Below the pieces are notes generated by a model that worked only from the letters and a program-made list of their open reading frames with translations, ran no database searches and was not told the origin of the DNA. The position numbers and the translations under genes are program-made. Shown here in pieces: positions 44,021-51,799 of a stretch of DNA of 64,000 bases. This DNA comes from CAVQDV01 sp963711375 (GTDB lineage Bacteria > Pseudomonadota > Gammaproteobacteria > Coxiellales > Coxiellaceae): the NCBI GenBank assembly GCA_963711375.1, contig CAVQDV010000005.1:992001-1056000 (forward strand), read 5' to 3'. The stretch's first letter is position 1; each line of letters begins with the position of its first letter.

Positions 44021-45884
44021 ATTTTTTAAGATGCACTAATAGTAATGAAATAGCGGCTGGTGTAATACCTGAAATTCGACTGGCCTGCGCAATGGTTTCT
44101 GGCTTAATTTCTTTTAATTTTTGACGCACTTCATTTGACAAGCCTGACACTTGATCATAATTGATGCCAGATGAAATTTTAGTTTGCTCCAAACGCTTGT
44201 GTCGATTAATTTCATCTTGTTGACGATGAATATAACCCGCATATTTAGCTTGAATTTCGATTTGTTCGGCAACCAGGGCATCTTCAACAGCAGGGCCCAT
44301 ACCATCGAGACTGACAAGATCCTGATAATTAATTTCCGGGCGACGCAACAAGTCCATTGCAAAATATTCGCGCTCTAAGGTTTGCTCAAATTTATCTTTG
44401 AATTGTGTTGCCGCTAAAAATTCTGGGCGGATTAATAATTTTTCTAAACGCTTTTGTTCTTTTTCAATGGACTCGCGTTTAGTGGAAAAAGCTTTCCAAC
44501 GTTCATCATCAACAAGACCCAGATCTCGGCCCATTTCGGTTAACCGTAAATCAGCATTGTCTTCTCGTAATAATAATCGATATTCTGCGCGCGAGGTGAA
44601 CATCCGATAAGGTTCCAAAGTTCCTCGAGTAATTAAATCATCGATTAAAACACCAATATAGGCTTGATCACGTCGAGGCGAAAATGCCTCTTTTTCTTGC
44701 GTTTTTCTTGCCGCGCTAATTCCCGCTACTAATCCCTGTGCCGCGGCTTCTTCATAACCGGTCGTGCCATTAATTTGTCCTGCAAAAAATAAGCCTGAAA
44801 TGGCTTTTGTTTCGAGAGAGGGTTTTAAATCTCGCGGATCAAAAAAATCATATTCAATGGCATAGCCTGGGCGCGTGATGTGACAATTTTCTAAGCCTTT
44901 TATGCTGCGCACAAATTCTTCCTGAACAGAATAGGGCAGGCTCGTCGAAATTCCGTTTGGATATATTTCAGGGGTTTCTAAACCTTCTGGTTCTAAAAAA
45001 ATCTGATGTGAATTTCGTTCCGCAAAACGAACCACTTTGTCTTCAATAGAAGGGCAATAGCGTGGACCAATGCCTTCAATTTCACCTGTAAATAAAGGCG
45101 ATTCGCCTAAACCCGCTGTAATAATCGCGTGTGTTTTTTCATTGGTGTGAGTAATGTAACAGGGTACCTGACGTGGATGGTCAATAGTTTTTCCCAGAAA
45201 TGACATTACTGGTGTAGGGGTATCACCCGGTTGAGCCTGTAATTGAGAATAATCAATCGAGCGACCATCGATGCGCGGCGGAGTGCCTGTTTTTAAGCGT
45301 GAAACCCGAAAGGGCAGTTCTCGTAAGCGATCTGAAAGCGCAATGGAGGGAGGGTCTCCTGCGCGACCACCGCGATAATTATTTAATCCAATATGAATTT
45401 TGCCACCGAGAAAAGTGCCCGCCGTTAAAACGACCGTTTTTCCAAAAAATTTAAGGCCCATCTGGGTAATGACACCGGTCACACGATCGTGATCTAACAG
45501 TAAATCATCCACAGCTTGTTGAAATATCCACAGGTTCGGCTGACTCTCGAGGGCTTTTCTCACAAAAGCTTTATAAAGAATTCTGTCCGCCTGAGCACGA
45601 GTGGCTCGAACCGCCGCCCCCTTGCTGCCATTCAAAACTCGGAACTGAATGCCAGCATGATCCGCCGCGCGGGCCATGATCCCACCCAAGGCATCGATCT
45701 CTCGAACTAAATGGCTCTTGCCTATGCCCCCAATCGCCGGATTGCAGGACATCTGCCCTAGGGTTTCGATATTGTGCGTTAGAAGAAGCGTATGGGCCCC
45801 CATACGGGCAGCCGCAAGCGCAGCCTCGGTGCCGGCATGCCCGCCACCCACGACGATCACATCAAATTCTTGCGCTGTTTTCAT
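44013..45884 (-). CDS. mnmG: tRNA uridine-34 carboxymethylaminomethyl modification enzyme MnmG (GidA)
   Basis: A 623-aa FAD protein. The dinucleotide-binding motif is IVVGGGHAGTEAALAAARMG near residue 9, with CNPAIGGIGKSHLVREIDAL near 47 and RTPPRIDGR-type and GQINGTTGYEEAAAQGL segments further on. MnmG works with MnmE to install cmnm5/mnm5 groups on U34 of tRNAs. The gene overlaps the cyclase-like gene convergently by 8 nt. A CTGCTCA/TGAGCAG hairpin sits directly upstream of the start. Confidence 0.97.
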   Translation of the reverse strand: MKTAQEFDVIVVGGGHAGTEAALAAARMGAHTLLLTHNIETLGQMSCNPAIGGIGKSHLVREIDALGGIMARAADHAGIQFRVLNGSKGAAVRATRAQADRILYKAFVRKALESQPNLWIFQQAVDDLLLDHDRVTGVITQMGLKFFGKTVVLTAGTFLGGKIHIGLNNYRGGRAGDPPSIALSDRLRELPFRVSRLKTGTPPRIDGRSIDYSQLQAQPGDTPTPVMSFLGKTIDHPRQVPCYITHTNEKTHAIITAGLGESPLFTGEIEGIGPRYCPSIEDKVVRFAERNSHQIFLEPEGLETPEIYPNGISTSLPYSVQEEFVRSIKGLENCHITRPGYAIEYDFFDPRDLKPSLETKAISGLFFAGQINGTTGYEEAAAQGLVAGISAARKTQEKEAFSPRRDQAYIGVLIDDLITRGTLEPYRMFTSRAEYRLLLREDNADLRLTEMGRDLGLVDDERWKAFSTKRESIEKEQKRLEKLLIRPEFLAATQFKDKFEQTLEREYFAMDLLRRPEINYQDLVSLDGMGPAVEDALVAEQIEIQAKYAGYIHRQQDEINRHKRLEQTKISSGINYDQVSGLSNEVRQKLKEIKPETIAQASRISGITPAAISLLLVHLKKFS

Positions 45885-45890
45885 AAGGTT

Positions 45891-45940
45891 CTGCTCATTT
45901 TGTGAGCAGAGGATTCTAGCATGAAACTACTTTTACGCAA
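45891..45940 (-). promoter_or_regulatory. mnmG promoter and leader hairpin
   Basis: The minus strand has TTGCGT (45935-45940), a 16-bp spacer and an extended -10 TGC-TAGAAT (TAGAAT at 45913-45918). A start near 45906 leaves a leader of about 22 nt that holds the 7-bp hairpin CTGCTCA/TGAGCAG (45891-45909). The only GAG-like ribosome site is inside its stem. Confidence 0.42.
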
Positions 45941-46041
45941 ACATTAAGCGGTCACCCATTTTTTTATACACAAAATACTTGCTTAAAAAGAGCTTTCTTG
46001 CTTAAATGTGCGCATAAATAATACACTTAGTTGATAGCCAC

Positions 46042-46410
46042 ATGATTCATAAAATCCCGTTTTCTGCTTGGCTTCGATTTGAAGTCTTAAGTTTAATCAA
46101 AGCCTCAGAACTTCCTGAATTTAAAACAAGTTACTGTAGAATTGATGTCAAACCAAAGAAATTTGGAGACCCTGGTAGATGGCATTTTGACTTGGTTGTA
46201 ATATTGCCAAAAGATCTAAATCCTGACGTTAAATTTCGAGTGAAAGAACTCCTTAAGTGTGAAGTCGGACAAAACTCGATCGCCTCATTAATTAGTCATC
46301 TACGCTTAGGAGAATTTAAGGATGCTGTCTCGAAATTAAATTCACTTAAAGAGGCCGTCCTGATGATTATAGAGCCCAGCAAACCAAGCGCGATTGAGTT
46401 TCATTATTAA
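46042..46410 (+). CDS. Small hypothetical protein
   Basis: A 122-aa soluble protein (MIHKIPFSAWLRFEVLSLIK), mixed alpha/beta in character, with a basic segment IDVKPKKFGDPGRWHFDLVV and a helical second half. No family was recognised, and there is no signal peptide. It is read divergently from mnmG and convergently with mnmE. It has its own 157-nt upstream region but no clear ribosome site before ATG 46042. Confidence 0.55.
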   Translation: MIHKIPFSAWLRFEVLSLIKASELPEFKTSYCRIDVKPKKFGDPGRWHFDLVVILPKDLNPDVKFRVKELLKCEVGQNSIASLISHLRLGEFKDAVSKLNSLKEAVLMIIEPSKPSAIEFHY

Positions 46411-46436
46411 GTTCCTGCTAAAGTTTGAATTGCTGA

Positions 46437-47795
46437 TTATTTACCAATACAGAAACTGGAAAATATTTTTCCCAGTAGGTCGTCCGAGGTGAATTCCCCC
46501 GTGATTTCGTTTAAATGATTTTGGGCCTGACGTAAGTCTTCGGCTACTAGCTCGCCGGCTTTTTTTTCCGTTAAGGCCGAATGGGCGTGATAAAAAAATT
46601 GTTCGGCTTTTTCAAGGGCATCCATATGGCGACGTCTGGCCAGAAAAGCCCCTTCTGTTGTCGTTTGAAAACCCATTAATTCTTTTAAGTGCTGTTTTAA
46701 TAAATCGATGCCGTTTTTATATTTTGCGGAAAGGGAAATCTTCGTGAAATTTTCCGAATTTTTTTTCTCGGGCATTTCACTCTTTAAATCAATTTTATTA
46801 TGAACAATAATAATGGGAATATTTTTTAAGGCTGGCTTTTTAAATTCGGATAATGATTCTTCACTTTTTTCTTCCTGAGAAGAATCGAGAACCAGTAAAA
46901 TGGCATCGGCATTTTCTAAGGCGGCCCAGGCTCGGCGCATACCTTCCTGCTCGATAATATCTTCGGTTTCCCTCAAACCGGCCGTGTCTAAAATATGAAG
47001 TGGCATTCCATCAATATGCATATATTCGCGCAGGATGTCTCGAGTAGTTCCGGGGATTTCGGTAACGATCGCGCTGTCTCGGCCAGTTAGTGCATTCATC
47101 AGGCTCGATTTTCCAGCATTGGGTTTTCCAGCTATCACCACCGTCATGCCTTCGCGCATTAAAACGCCTTGTGCCGCAGACTCTTTAATTTTCGCTATTT
47201 TTTCTTGAAGGAAATTTAAATCTTGAAGAATTTTTTTATTGGCCAGAAAATCAATTTCTTCTTCGGGAAAATCGATGGCCGCCTCAATATACATTCGCAA
47301 TTTTATTGTGTCTTCAACCAAGGTGTGAATTTTTTCAGAAAATTCTCCCTGTAAAGATCTCACTGCCATTTTCGCCGCTTCTTTTGAGCTGGCATCTATT
47401 AAGTCGGCGACAGCCTCGGCTTCTGCCAAATCCATCTTATTGTTTAGAAAAGCGCGCTCTGTAAATTCCCCAGGTTTTGCCACTTGCGCCCCCAATGAAA
47501 TCGCTCGCTTAAAAATTTGATCCAGAACCACTGGACCACCATGCCCCTGTAATTCCAGCACATCTTCGCCGGTGTAAGAATGGGGCCCTGGAAAAAAAAG
47601 GGCGAGCCCTTCATCGATGATAGAATTATCCTCATCATAAAATTTAGAAAATAATGCGTTTCGAGGTGAAGGAACACAGCCTAGAATTTTTTCGGCGATT
47701 GATGAGGATTTATTTCCCGAAATGCGGATAATTCCAACGCCACCTCGACCAGGAGGTGTCGCTAAGGCGGCAATCGTTGGATTTTCATTATTCAT
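46437..47795 (-). CDS. mnmE: tRNA modification GTPase MnmE (TrmE)
   Basis: A 452-aa protein of normal MnmE length. The N-terminal folate-binding domain begins TIAALATPPGRGGVGIIRIS. The G domain has the P-loop AGKPNAGKSSLMNAL near residue 226, TEIPGTTRD, DTAGLRE and an NKID-like VHNKIDL. The C-terminal Cys is in the final FCIGK. ATG 47795 (MNNENPTIAAL) is chosen; the frame runs upstream into a REP palindrome, which is not part of the gene. It is the functional partner of mnmG. Confidence 0.97.
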   Translation of the reverse strand: MNNENPTIAALATPPGRGGVGIIRISGNKSSSIAEKILGCVPSPRNALFSKFYDEDNSIIDEGLALFFPGPHSYTGEDVLELQGHGGPVVLDQIFKRAISLGAQVAKPGEFTERAFLNNKMDLAEAEAVADLIDASSKEAAKMAVRSLQGEFSEKIHTLVEDTIKLRMYIEAAIDFPEEEIDFLANKKILQDLNFLQEKIAKIKESAAQGVLMREGMTVVIAGKPNAGKSSLMNALTGRDSAIVTEIPGTTRDILREYMHIDGMPLHILDTAGLRETEDIIEQEGMRRAWAALENADAILLVLDSSQEEKSEESLSEFKKPALKNIPIIIVHNKIDLKSEMPEKKNSENFTKISLSAKYKNGIDLLKQHLKELMGFQTTTEGAFLARRRHMDALEKAEQFFYHAHSALTEKKAGELVAEDLRQAQNHLNEITGEFTSDDLLGKIFSSFCIGK

Positions 47796-47814
47796 TTTTA
47801 TCTCATATTCACAT

Positions 47815-47903
47815 CTCCCCTTGCGGGAGAGGTCGGCGCGTAAGCGACGGGTGAGGGGTGTTAATTTAATACCCCTCTCCCTAACCCTCTCCCGCAAGGG
47901 GAG
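47815..47903. repeat. Composite REP/BIME-like palindrome
   Basis: Outer arms CTCCCCTTGCGGGAGAGG and its inverse CCTCTCCCGCAAGGGGAG enclose a second inverted pair (GGTGAGGGGTGTTAAT / ATACCCCTCTCCC). It lies between yidC and mnmE, both leftward, and may process or stabilise the polycistronic mRNA. Confidence 0.75.
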
Positions 47904-47914
47904 AGGGAATAAGA

Positions 47915-49585
47915 TTATTTTTTCTTATATTTCTTTCTATTTTTTTCAGCACTAGGATCGTAAAATTTCATTACGTACCATTGCTGCGAAATTGATAATA
48001 AACTATTCGTCAACCAATACAGCACCAAACCCGCTGGAAAAGCCCAGAAGACCACGGTGAAAATCACTGGCATTAAATACATTAATTTTGCCTGCATCGG
48101 ATCCGGAGATTTTGGCGAAATCCAGGTTTGAAGCAACATCGCTAAACCATTTAAAATCGGCAATACATGATAAGGATCACGCACCGACAAATCATGTATC
48201 CACAAAATCCAAGGGGCTTGTCGCAATTCCACGCTTTCAATTAAAACATAGTAAAGTGCAATAAATACTGGAATTTGAATGAGCATCGGTAAGCAGCCGC
48301 CCATAGGATTTATTTTTTCTTTTCGATAAAATTCCATCATCGCTTTACTTTGTGCCGCCTTATCATCCGGGAAACGGGCTTTTAAGGCTTCTATTTTCGG
48401 CTGTACCAAGCGCATTTTTGCCATGGATTTATAGCTTTTATCCGAAAACCAGTAGAAGATAACTTTAATTGCCAAGGTGACTAAAATAATGGACCAGCCC
48501 CAGTTTCCAATCACACTATGAATAGCTGACATCATCGCAAAAATAATTTTAGAAATTGGATACAACCAACCATAATCGATGGTGGCATCTAATCCTGGCG
48601 CCAACATTTTTAAATTCTTCGCAATTTCAGGGCCAACATAAAGTTTCGAATTTTCAGAGAATTCAGCCCCTGTTGTTAATGTCATCGTTGGCAACAGGTA
48701 ACCCACGATAAATATTTTATTATCCGCATTGGTAACGCCATCTTTTCCAATAACATGACTATAATATCGAATGCTTTGATCTTGAGCGGGAACCCACGCA
48801 CTCAGGAAATATTTTTGCTGCGTCGCAACCCATCCGCCCAACACTGCCACATTGAGATCACCCTGCATCATTTGCTTATAGGTCAATTGCGTAAAGGGTT
48901 TATTCGGCGTGTAATAGGCCACACCATCATAGGTTCTAGAATGAAAACTGGTTTCCAGTGGTAAATTTTTACGGGTAATTTGATTAAAAAGACTACCAGA
49001 CCACGTTGAGCTCGATTCGTTTTTCACGGTTGTTTTTAAATCAACCGCATAACTGCCCGAGGTAAACGTATACACTTTCGTCACAGATAAACCATTCTCA
49101 GTTTTTCCGCTTAGTGTTACGACTAGATTTTTTTCTCCTGGACTTAATTCGTATTTATCTTTTTCCGCACTAAAAACAATAGTGCCTTTAACGTTAGTTA
49201 ATCCACTTTGTGTTACGTAAATTTGATCTGGATTTTGATTCAATATTTGAATCGGAATATTCGGCGTCGATTGTTTTTCGGGGTATTTCGGTAATTTCGC
49301 TGAAACAATATTTCCGCCATTTAAATTAATGCCGATCTGTAAATCGGCTGTATTCACCGAGATGATTTTTCCGGGGACTTCTTTCGTCACGGGCGTTGGG
49401 GCATTTTTGGGAGCAAACTTTTCTGTATCGCTTGGCGTATAGGAATCCGGCGAAACATTTTGAGCGGCAGCAACAGGTTGTTCCACTGGTGTGGTCGGCT
49501 TTCCATAATCTTTTATCCAAGCCTGCCAGAGAAAAACACCAACAGCGGCGACAGCCATATATAAAATTATTTTTCTGATATTCAT
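47915..49585 (-). CDS. yidC: Membrane protein insertase YidC
   Basis: A 556-aa YidC of the Gram-negative type: an N-terminal membrane anchor (residues 5-20), a large periplasmic domain (about 60-340), then a conserved core of five helices starting near ISKIIFAMMSAIHSVIGNWG. The conserved groove Arg region FYWFSDKSYKSMAKMR and the GGCLPMLIQIPVFIALYYVL segment are present. It inserts inner-membrane proteins, including ATP synthase subunit c. The start overlaps the yidD stop (ATGA). Confidence 0.97.
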   Translation of the reverse strand: MNIRKIILYMAVAAVGVFLWQAWIKDYGKPTTPVEQPVAAAQNVSPDSYTPSDTEKFAPKNAPTPVTKEVPGKIISVNTADLQIGINLNGGNIVSAKLPKYPEKQSTPNIPIQILNQNPDQIYVTQSGLTNVKGTIVFSAEKDKYELSPGEKNLVVTLSGKTENGLSVTKVYTFTSGSYAVDLKTTVKNESSSTWSGSLFNQITRKNLPLETSFHSRTYDGVAYYTPNKPFTQLTYKQMMQGDLNVAVLGGWVATQQKYFLSAWVPAQDQSIRYYSHVIGKDGVTNADNKIFIVGYLLPTMTLTTGAEFSENSKLYVGPEIAKNLKMLAPGLDATIDYGWLYPISKIIFAMMSAIHSVIGNWGWSIILVTLAIKVIFYWFSDKSYKSMAKMRLVQPKIEALKARFPDDKAAQSKAMMEFYRKEKINPMGGCLPMLIQIPVFIALYYVLIESVELRQAPWILWIHDLSVRDPYHVLPILNGLAMLLQTWISPKSPDPMQAKLMYLMPVIFTVVFWAFPAGLVLYWLTNSLLSISQQWYVMKFYDPSAEKNRKKYKKK

Positions 49586-49842
49586 TTTTTCTTCTTTTGT
49601 GGTACCGGATCAATTCCACCTGGATGCCACGGATGGCAACGAAGTAATCGCCATATGGTAAGCCCCAGACCTTTCATCAGACCAAAGCGTTCGAAAGCAT
49701 TCTGCGAATATTGCGAACACGTTGGATAAAATCGACAGCAATTTCCAAGCAGCGGACTCAGCGTATACCGATAGACATAAATGAGCCCAATCGGAATCAG
49801 TCGCGGCATATTGGCAATTTGCTTAATAACCCGTCGATGCAT
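49582..49842 (-). CDS. yidD: Membrane insertion efficiency factor YidD
   Basis: An 86-aa protein with the family core YRYTLSPLLGNCCRFYPTCS and WRLLRCHPWHPGGIDPVPQK, including the three conserved Cys. The start is uncertain: ATG 49842 gives a 46-nt overlap with rnpA, and ATG 49809 (MPRLIPIGLIYVYRYTLSP) gives a shorter one. It works with YidC, whose start it overlaps. Confidence 0.94.
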   Translation of the reverse strand: MHRRVIKQIANMPRLIPIGLIYVYRYTLSPLLGNCCRFYPTCSQYSQNAFERFGLMKGLGLTIWRLLRCHPWHPGGIDPVPQKKKK

Positions 49843-50153
49843 TGTCTTAATTCTTCGTTTTCAACTGTTATAGCCTGATGACTCGCCATAATAACTAAAT
49901 CCAATCCAAAAATCTCGTCTTGTCTCAAACGAAACGCTTCTTTTGCAATTCGGCGTAAACGGTTTCGATCGTGAGCCTTTTTAACCTGGCGTTTACTGAT
50001 GACAAAGCCAATCCGGGAATGGGGTTTTGCATTTGAAAGATAGGAAATCGTGTAAAAGCGACTGAACAAGCGGAGCCTTTTCCCGAGGACATGACTAAAT
50101 TCCGCCTGATGTTTAAGCCTTAATTCGGGTGGTAAACCTTTTTTATCAGGCAC
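49797..50153 (-). CDS. rnpA: Ribonuclease P protein component
   Basis: A 118-aa basic protein with the RNase P signature KRQVKKAHDRNRLRRIAKEA and the preceding RIGFVISKR. It binds the RNase P RNA and helps cleave tRNA 5-prime leaders. The start is GTG 50153, overlapping the rpmH stop region by 8 nt. The 3-prime end overlaps yidD. Confidence 0.95.
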   Translation of the reverse strand: MPDKKGLPPELRLKHQAEFSHVLGKRLRLFSRFYTISYLSNAKPHSRIGFVISKRQVKKAHDRNRLRRIAKEAFRLRQDEIFGLDLVIMASHQAITVENEELRQCIDGLLSKLPICRD

Positions 50154-50280
50154 TTAGGCGCTTACGTCCTTTCGCACGACGTCTAGAGAGAACCAGACGG
50201 CCACCGACGGTCTTCATACGGGCACGGAAACCATGGGTGCGTTTACGGTGCAAATTACTGGGTTGAAACGTTCTTTTCAT
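50146..50280 (-). CDS. rpmH: 50S ribosomal protein L34
   Basis: A 44-aa, very basic protein: MKRTFQPSNLHRKRTHGFRA followed by RMKTVGGRLVLSRRRAKGRK and RLSA, which is L34 in full. It overlaps rnpA by 8 nt, as in many bacteria. ATG 50280 has a GAGAAG ribosome site and the promoter at 50313-50341. Confidence 0.98.
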   Translation of the reverse strand: MKRTFQPSNLHRKRTHGFRARMKTVGGRLVLSRRRAKGRKRLSA

Positions 50281-50312
50281 TGTCTTCTCGTGAAACAGTT
50301 TTGAGATCGGCA

Positions 50313-50341
50313 ATACTACGCGTTCTTCTAGCCCTTTTCAA
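50313..50341 (-). promoter_or_regulatory. rpmH-rnpA operon promoter
   Basis: On the minus strand: TTGAAA (50336-50341), a 17-bp spacer and TAGTAT (50313-50318), giving a leader of about 26 nt before rpmH. It borders the oriC-like region. Confidence 0.6.
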
Positions 50342-50935
50342 TAATTAATATATATATTTTTTAAGATAGTTATTATTAGCTCAAGCCTTTTCTGTGGGTA
50401 TTTTGTTTTTTCTTTGTAAAAACAGAGCGATAGGGCTTTTTTTTGACTGTTAAAGCTGTCGGGAAAGCCTTGGGGGAAGTATTGACAGCCGGTGGATATC
50501 TTTTTGGTTTTAAAAGCATCCACGTTTGCTCCAAAGCTTATCCACAGATTAATTCTTGATCGAAGCTTTTCAACTTTTACATTTCAAAAGTTCTCATCAC
50601 TATTACCATAATTAAATATTAAGAAAATAATAGTTAATATAATTAGGGAAGCACTTTTTTGTTGATAAGTGTTTTTATTTTATATTAATCATATGGATGC
50701 ATTAAAATTTATGATGTGCGTAAGTGGCTTTCAAGCCTGGGTTTATCCTCTTGATCATTGTGTATAGAAAGAGGCTTTTTCTAAAAGTGCTCAAATTATC
50801 CCCATTTCATCATCAACTTATCCATAGGCTAATTGCCAAGTTATCACCACACTTATCCACAGGCTCGTTAGTTCCCCCTCCTCTATTGGCATTTTTAGCG
50901 AGAGTTTAGTCTTTGTGCTAAAATAGAACTTAGGA
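50342..50935. other. Probable replication origin (oriC)
   Basis: A gene-free region next to rpmH. Perfect DnaA boxes TTATCCACA lie at 50538-50546 and 50853-50861. One-mismatch boxes lie at 50796-50804 (TTATCCCCA), 50818-50826 (TTATCCATA) and, inverted, at 50660-50668 (TGTTGATAA). A very AT-rich stretch at about 50590-50700 could be the unwinding element. Position beside rpmH-rnpA-yidC-mnmE-mnmG and close to parAB agrees with an origin. dnaA, which usually adjoins rpmH, is not here; uspA follows instead. Confidence 0.75.
50919..50924 (+). promoter_or_regulatory. Extended -10 box of uspA
   Basis: TGC-TAAAAT, 35 nt before the uspA ATG. No convincing -35 at normal spacing was found. The leader would contain TTAGGAGA as ribosome site. 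Confidence 0.4.
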
Positions 50936-50959
50936 AACAGAAAGATTAGGAGAATCTAT

Positions 50960-51394
50960 ATGAAAAAATATCAGCGCGTATTGTTGGCTTTGCAATTGGA
51001 ATCAAAAACGGATAAAGCTGTGATCAAGAAAGCCAAGGAATTTGTGGCTCAGTTTAATTCTAAATTAACCCTTATCCATGCTATGGAAAACCTTAGCAGC
51101 TATGGTGCGGCTTATGGAGTTGCAGCAGGCATTGATTTGGAACAAATTTTGTTTGATGAAGCCAAGGTGGCCATGACCAAAGTGGCTAAAAGTCTTGAAG
51201 TGGATACAGCGCATCAAGTGATTAAGGGTGGCCCAGCTAAGAATGTGATTATTGCGGCGGCTAAAGAGAGCAGTGCTGATTTAATTATTGTTGGTAGTCA
51301 TGGTAAGCATGGTGTTCAGCTATTAATGGGTTCGACGGCGAATGGCGTTTTGCATTCGGCTGAGTGCGATGTTTTGGCTGTTCGAGTGGAATAA
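50960..51394 (+). CDS. uspA: Universal stress protein UspA
   Basis: A 144-aa Usp-fold protein: YQRVLLALQLESKTDKAVIK at the start and an ATP-binding-type loop IIVGSHGKHGVQLLMGSTAN followed by CDVLAVRVE at the end. Usp proteins are cytoplasmic stress-survival factors. AGGAGA precedes ATG 50960. It is read away from oriC, in the place where dnaA is often found. Hairpin element B begins 3 nt after its stop codon and may act as its 3-prime structure. Confidence 0.93.
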   Translation: MKKYQRVLLALQLESKTDKAVIKKAKEFVAQFNSKLTLIHAMENLSSYGAAYGVAAGIDLEQILFDEAKVAMTKVAKSLEVDTAHQVIKGGPAKNVIIAAAKESSADLIIVGSHGKHGVQLLMGSTANGVLHSAECDVLAVRVE

Positions 51395-51397
51395 GGA

Positions 51398-51778
51398 GTT
51401 TCGCTGAAAATTCTGCTGTTAGTTTAATTTTACATTTGCTTTCAAGCCCACTGGGACTAGAGCAGGGCCCCCTCTTTAAAGAATAAGCCAAAATGTAGTT
51501 TATTCTTTGCTGTCCAGCGATTCTTTCCTGGGAGATATCCTTTCCGGACCGCCCGGCAAGCACATCCTGTGGGGGCTTCGGGTTCCGCCATCCTGGCTCC
51601 ACACGATCCGGAAAGGATATCTCCCAGGAGACAATCGCTAGACAGCCGTGCCAAAAGAAAAAAGTTTTAATGAGGGGCACTGGCCTTTTCCCCGCGTAAT
51701 TGAAAGCCGTGCTTTTAGTTGAGGCTGGCAGAATTTACAGCGAAACGGGTGGTGGGTATTGTGGAGCAAGGAACTTGC
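51398..51778. repeat. Long hairpin element B: 140-151-nt imperfect arms, 58-nt loop, conserved tail
   Basis: Left arm 51398-51548, loop 51549-51606, right arm 51607-51746. The inner 40 bp match at 37 positions; outward, pairing is interrupted by mismatches and indels but returns at the ends (GTTTCGCTG-AAATTCTGC against its inverse). The loop has the same length as in element A and shares AGCACATCC, TGTGG, GCTTCG and ACGA at matching positions. The tail GGGTGGTGGGTAT-TGT-GGAGCAAG (51747-51770) follows, then a GCAAG/CTTGC hairpin to 51778. It lies between uspA and rsmB. Confidence 0.82.
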
Positions 51779-51799
51779 CTTTATTGTTTCCTAACCTTC

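Noticed and set aside
50282..50297. parS-like site beside rpmH with a perfect right half CGTGAAACA.
   Set aside because: The left half has four mismatches to the parS consensus, so 12 of 16 positions match. It may be degenerate, but it is too weak to call without ChIP or other copies.
50402..50520. Possible small genes in the oriC-like region.
   Set aside because: Only short AT-rich frames without ribosome sites; DnaA boxes explain the region better.
51285..51680. Leftward open frames of 65-131 codons over the uspA end and element B.
   Set aside because: Same reason: they follow the palindrome, lack start signals and overlap uspA.
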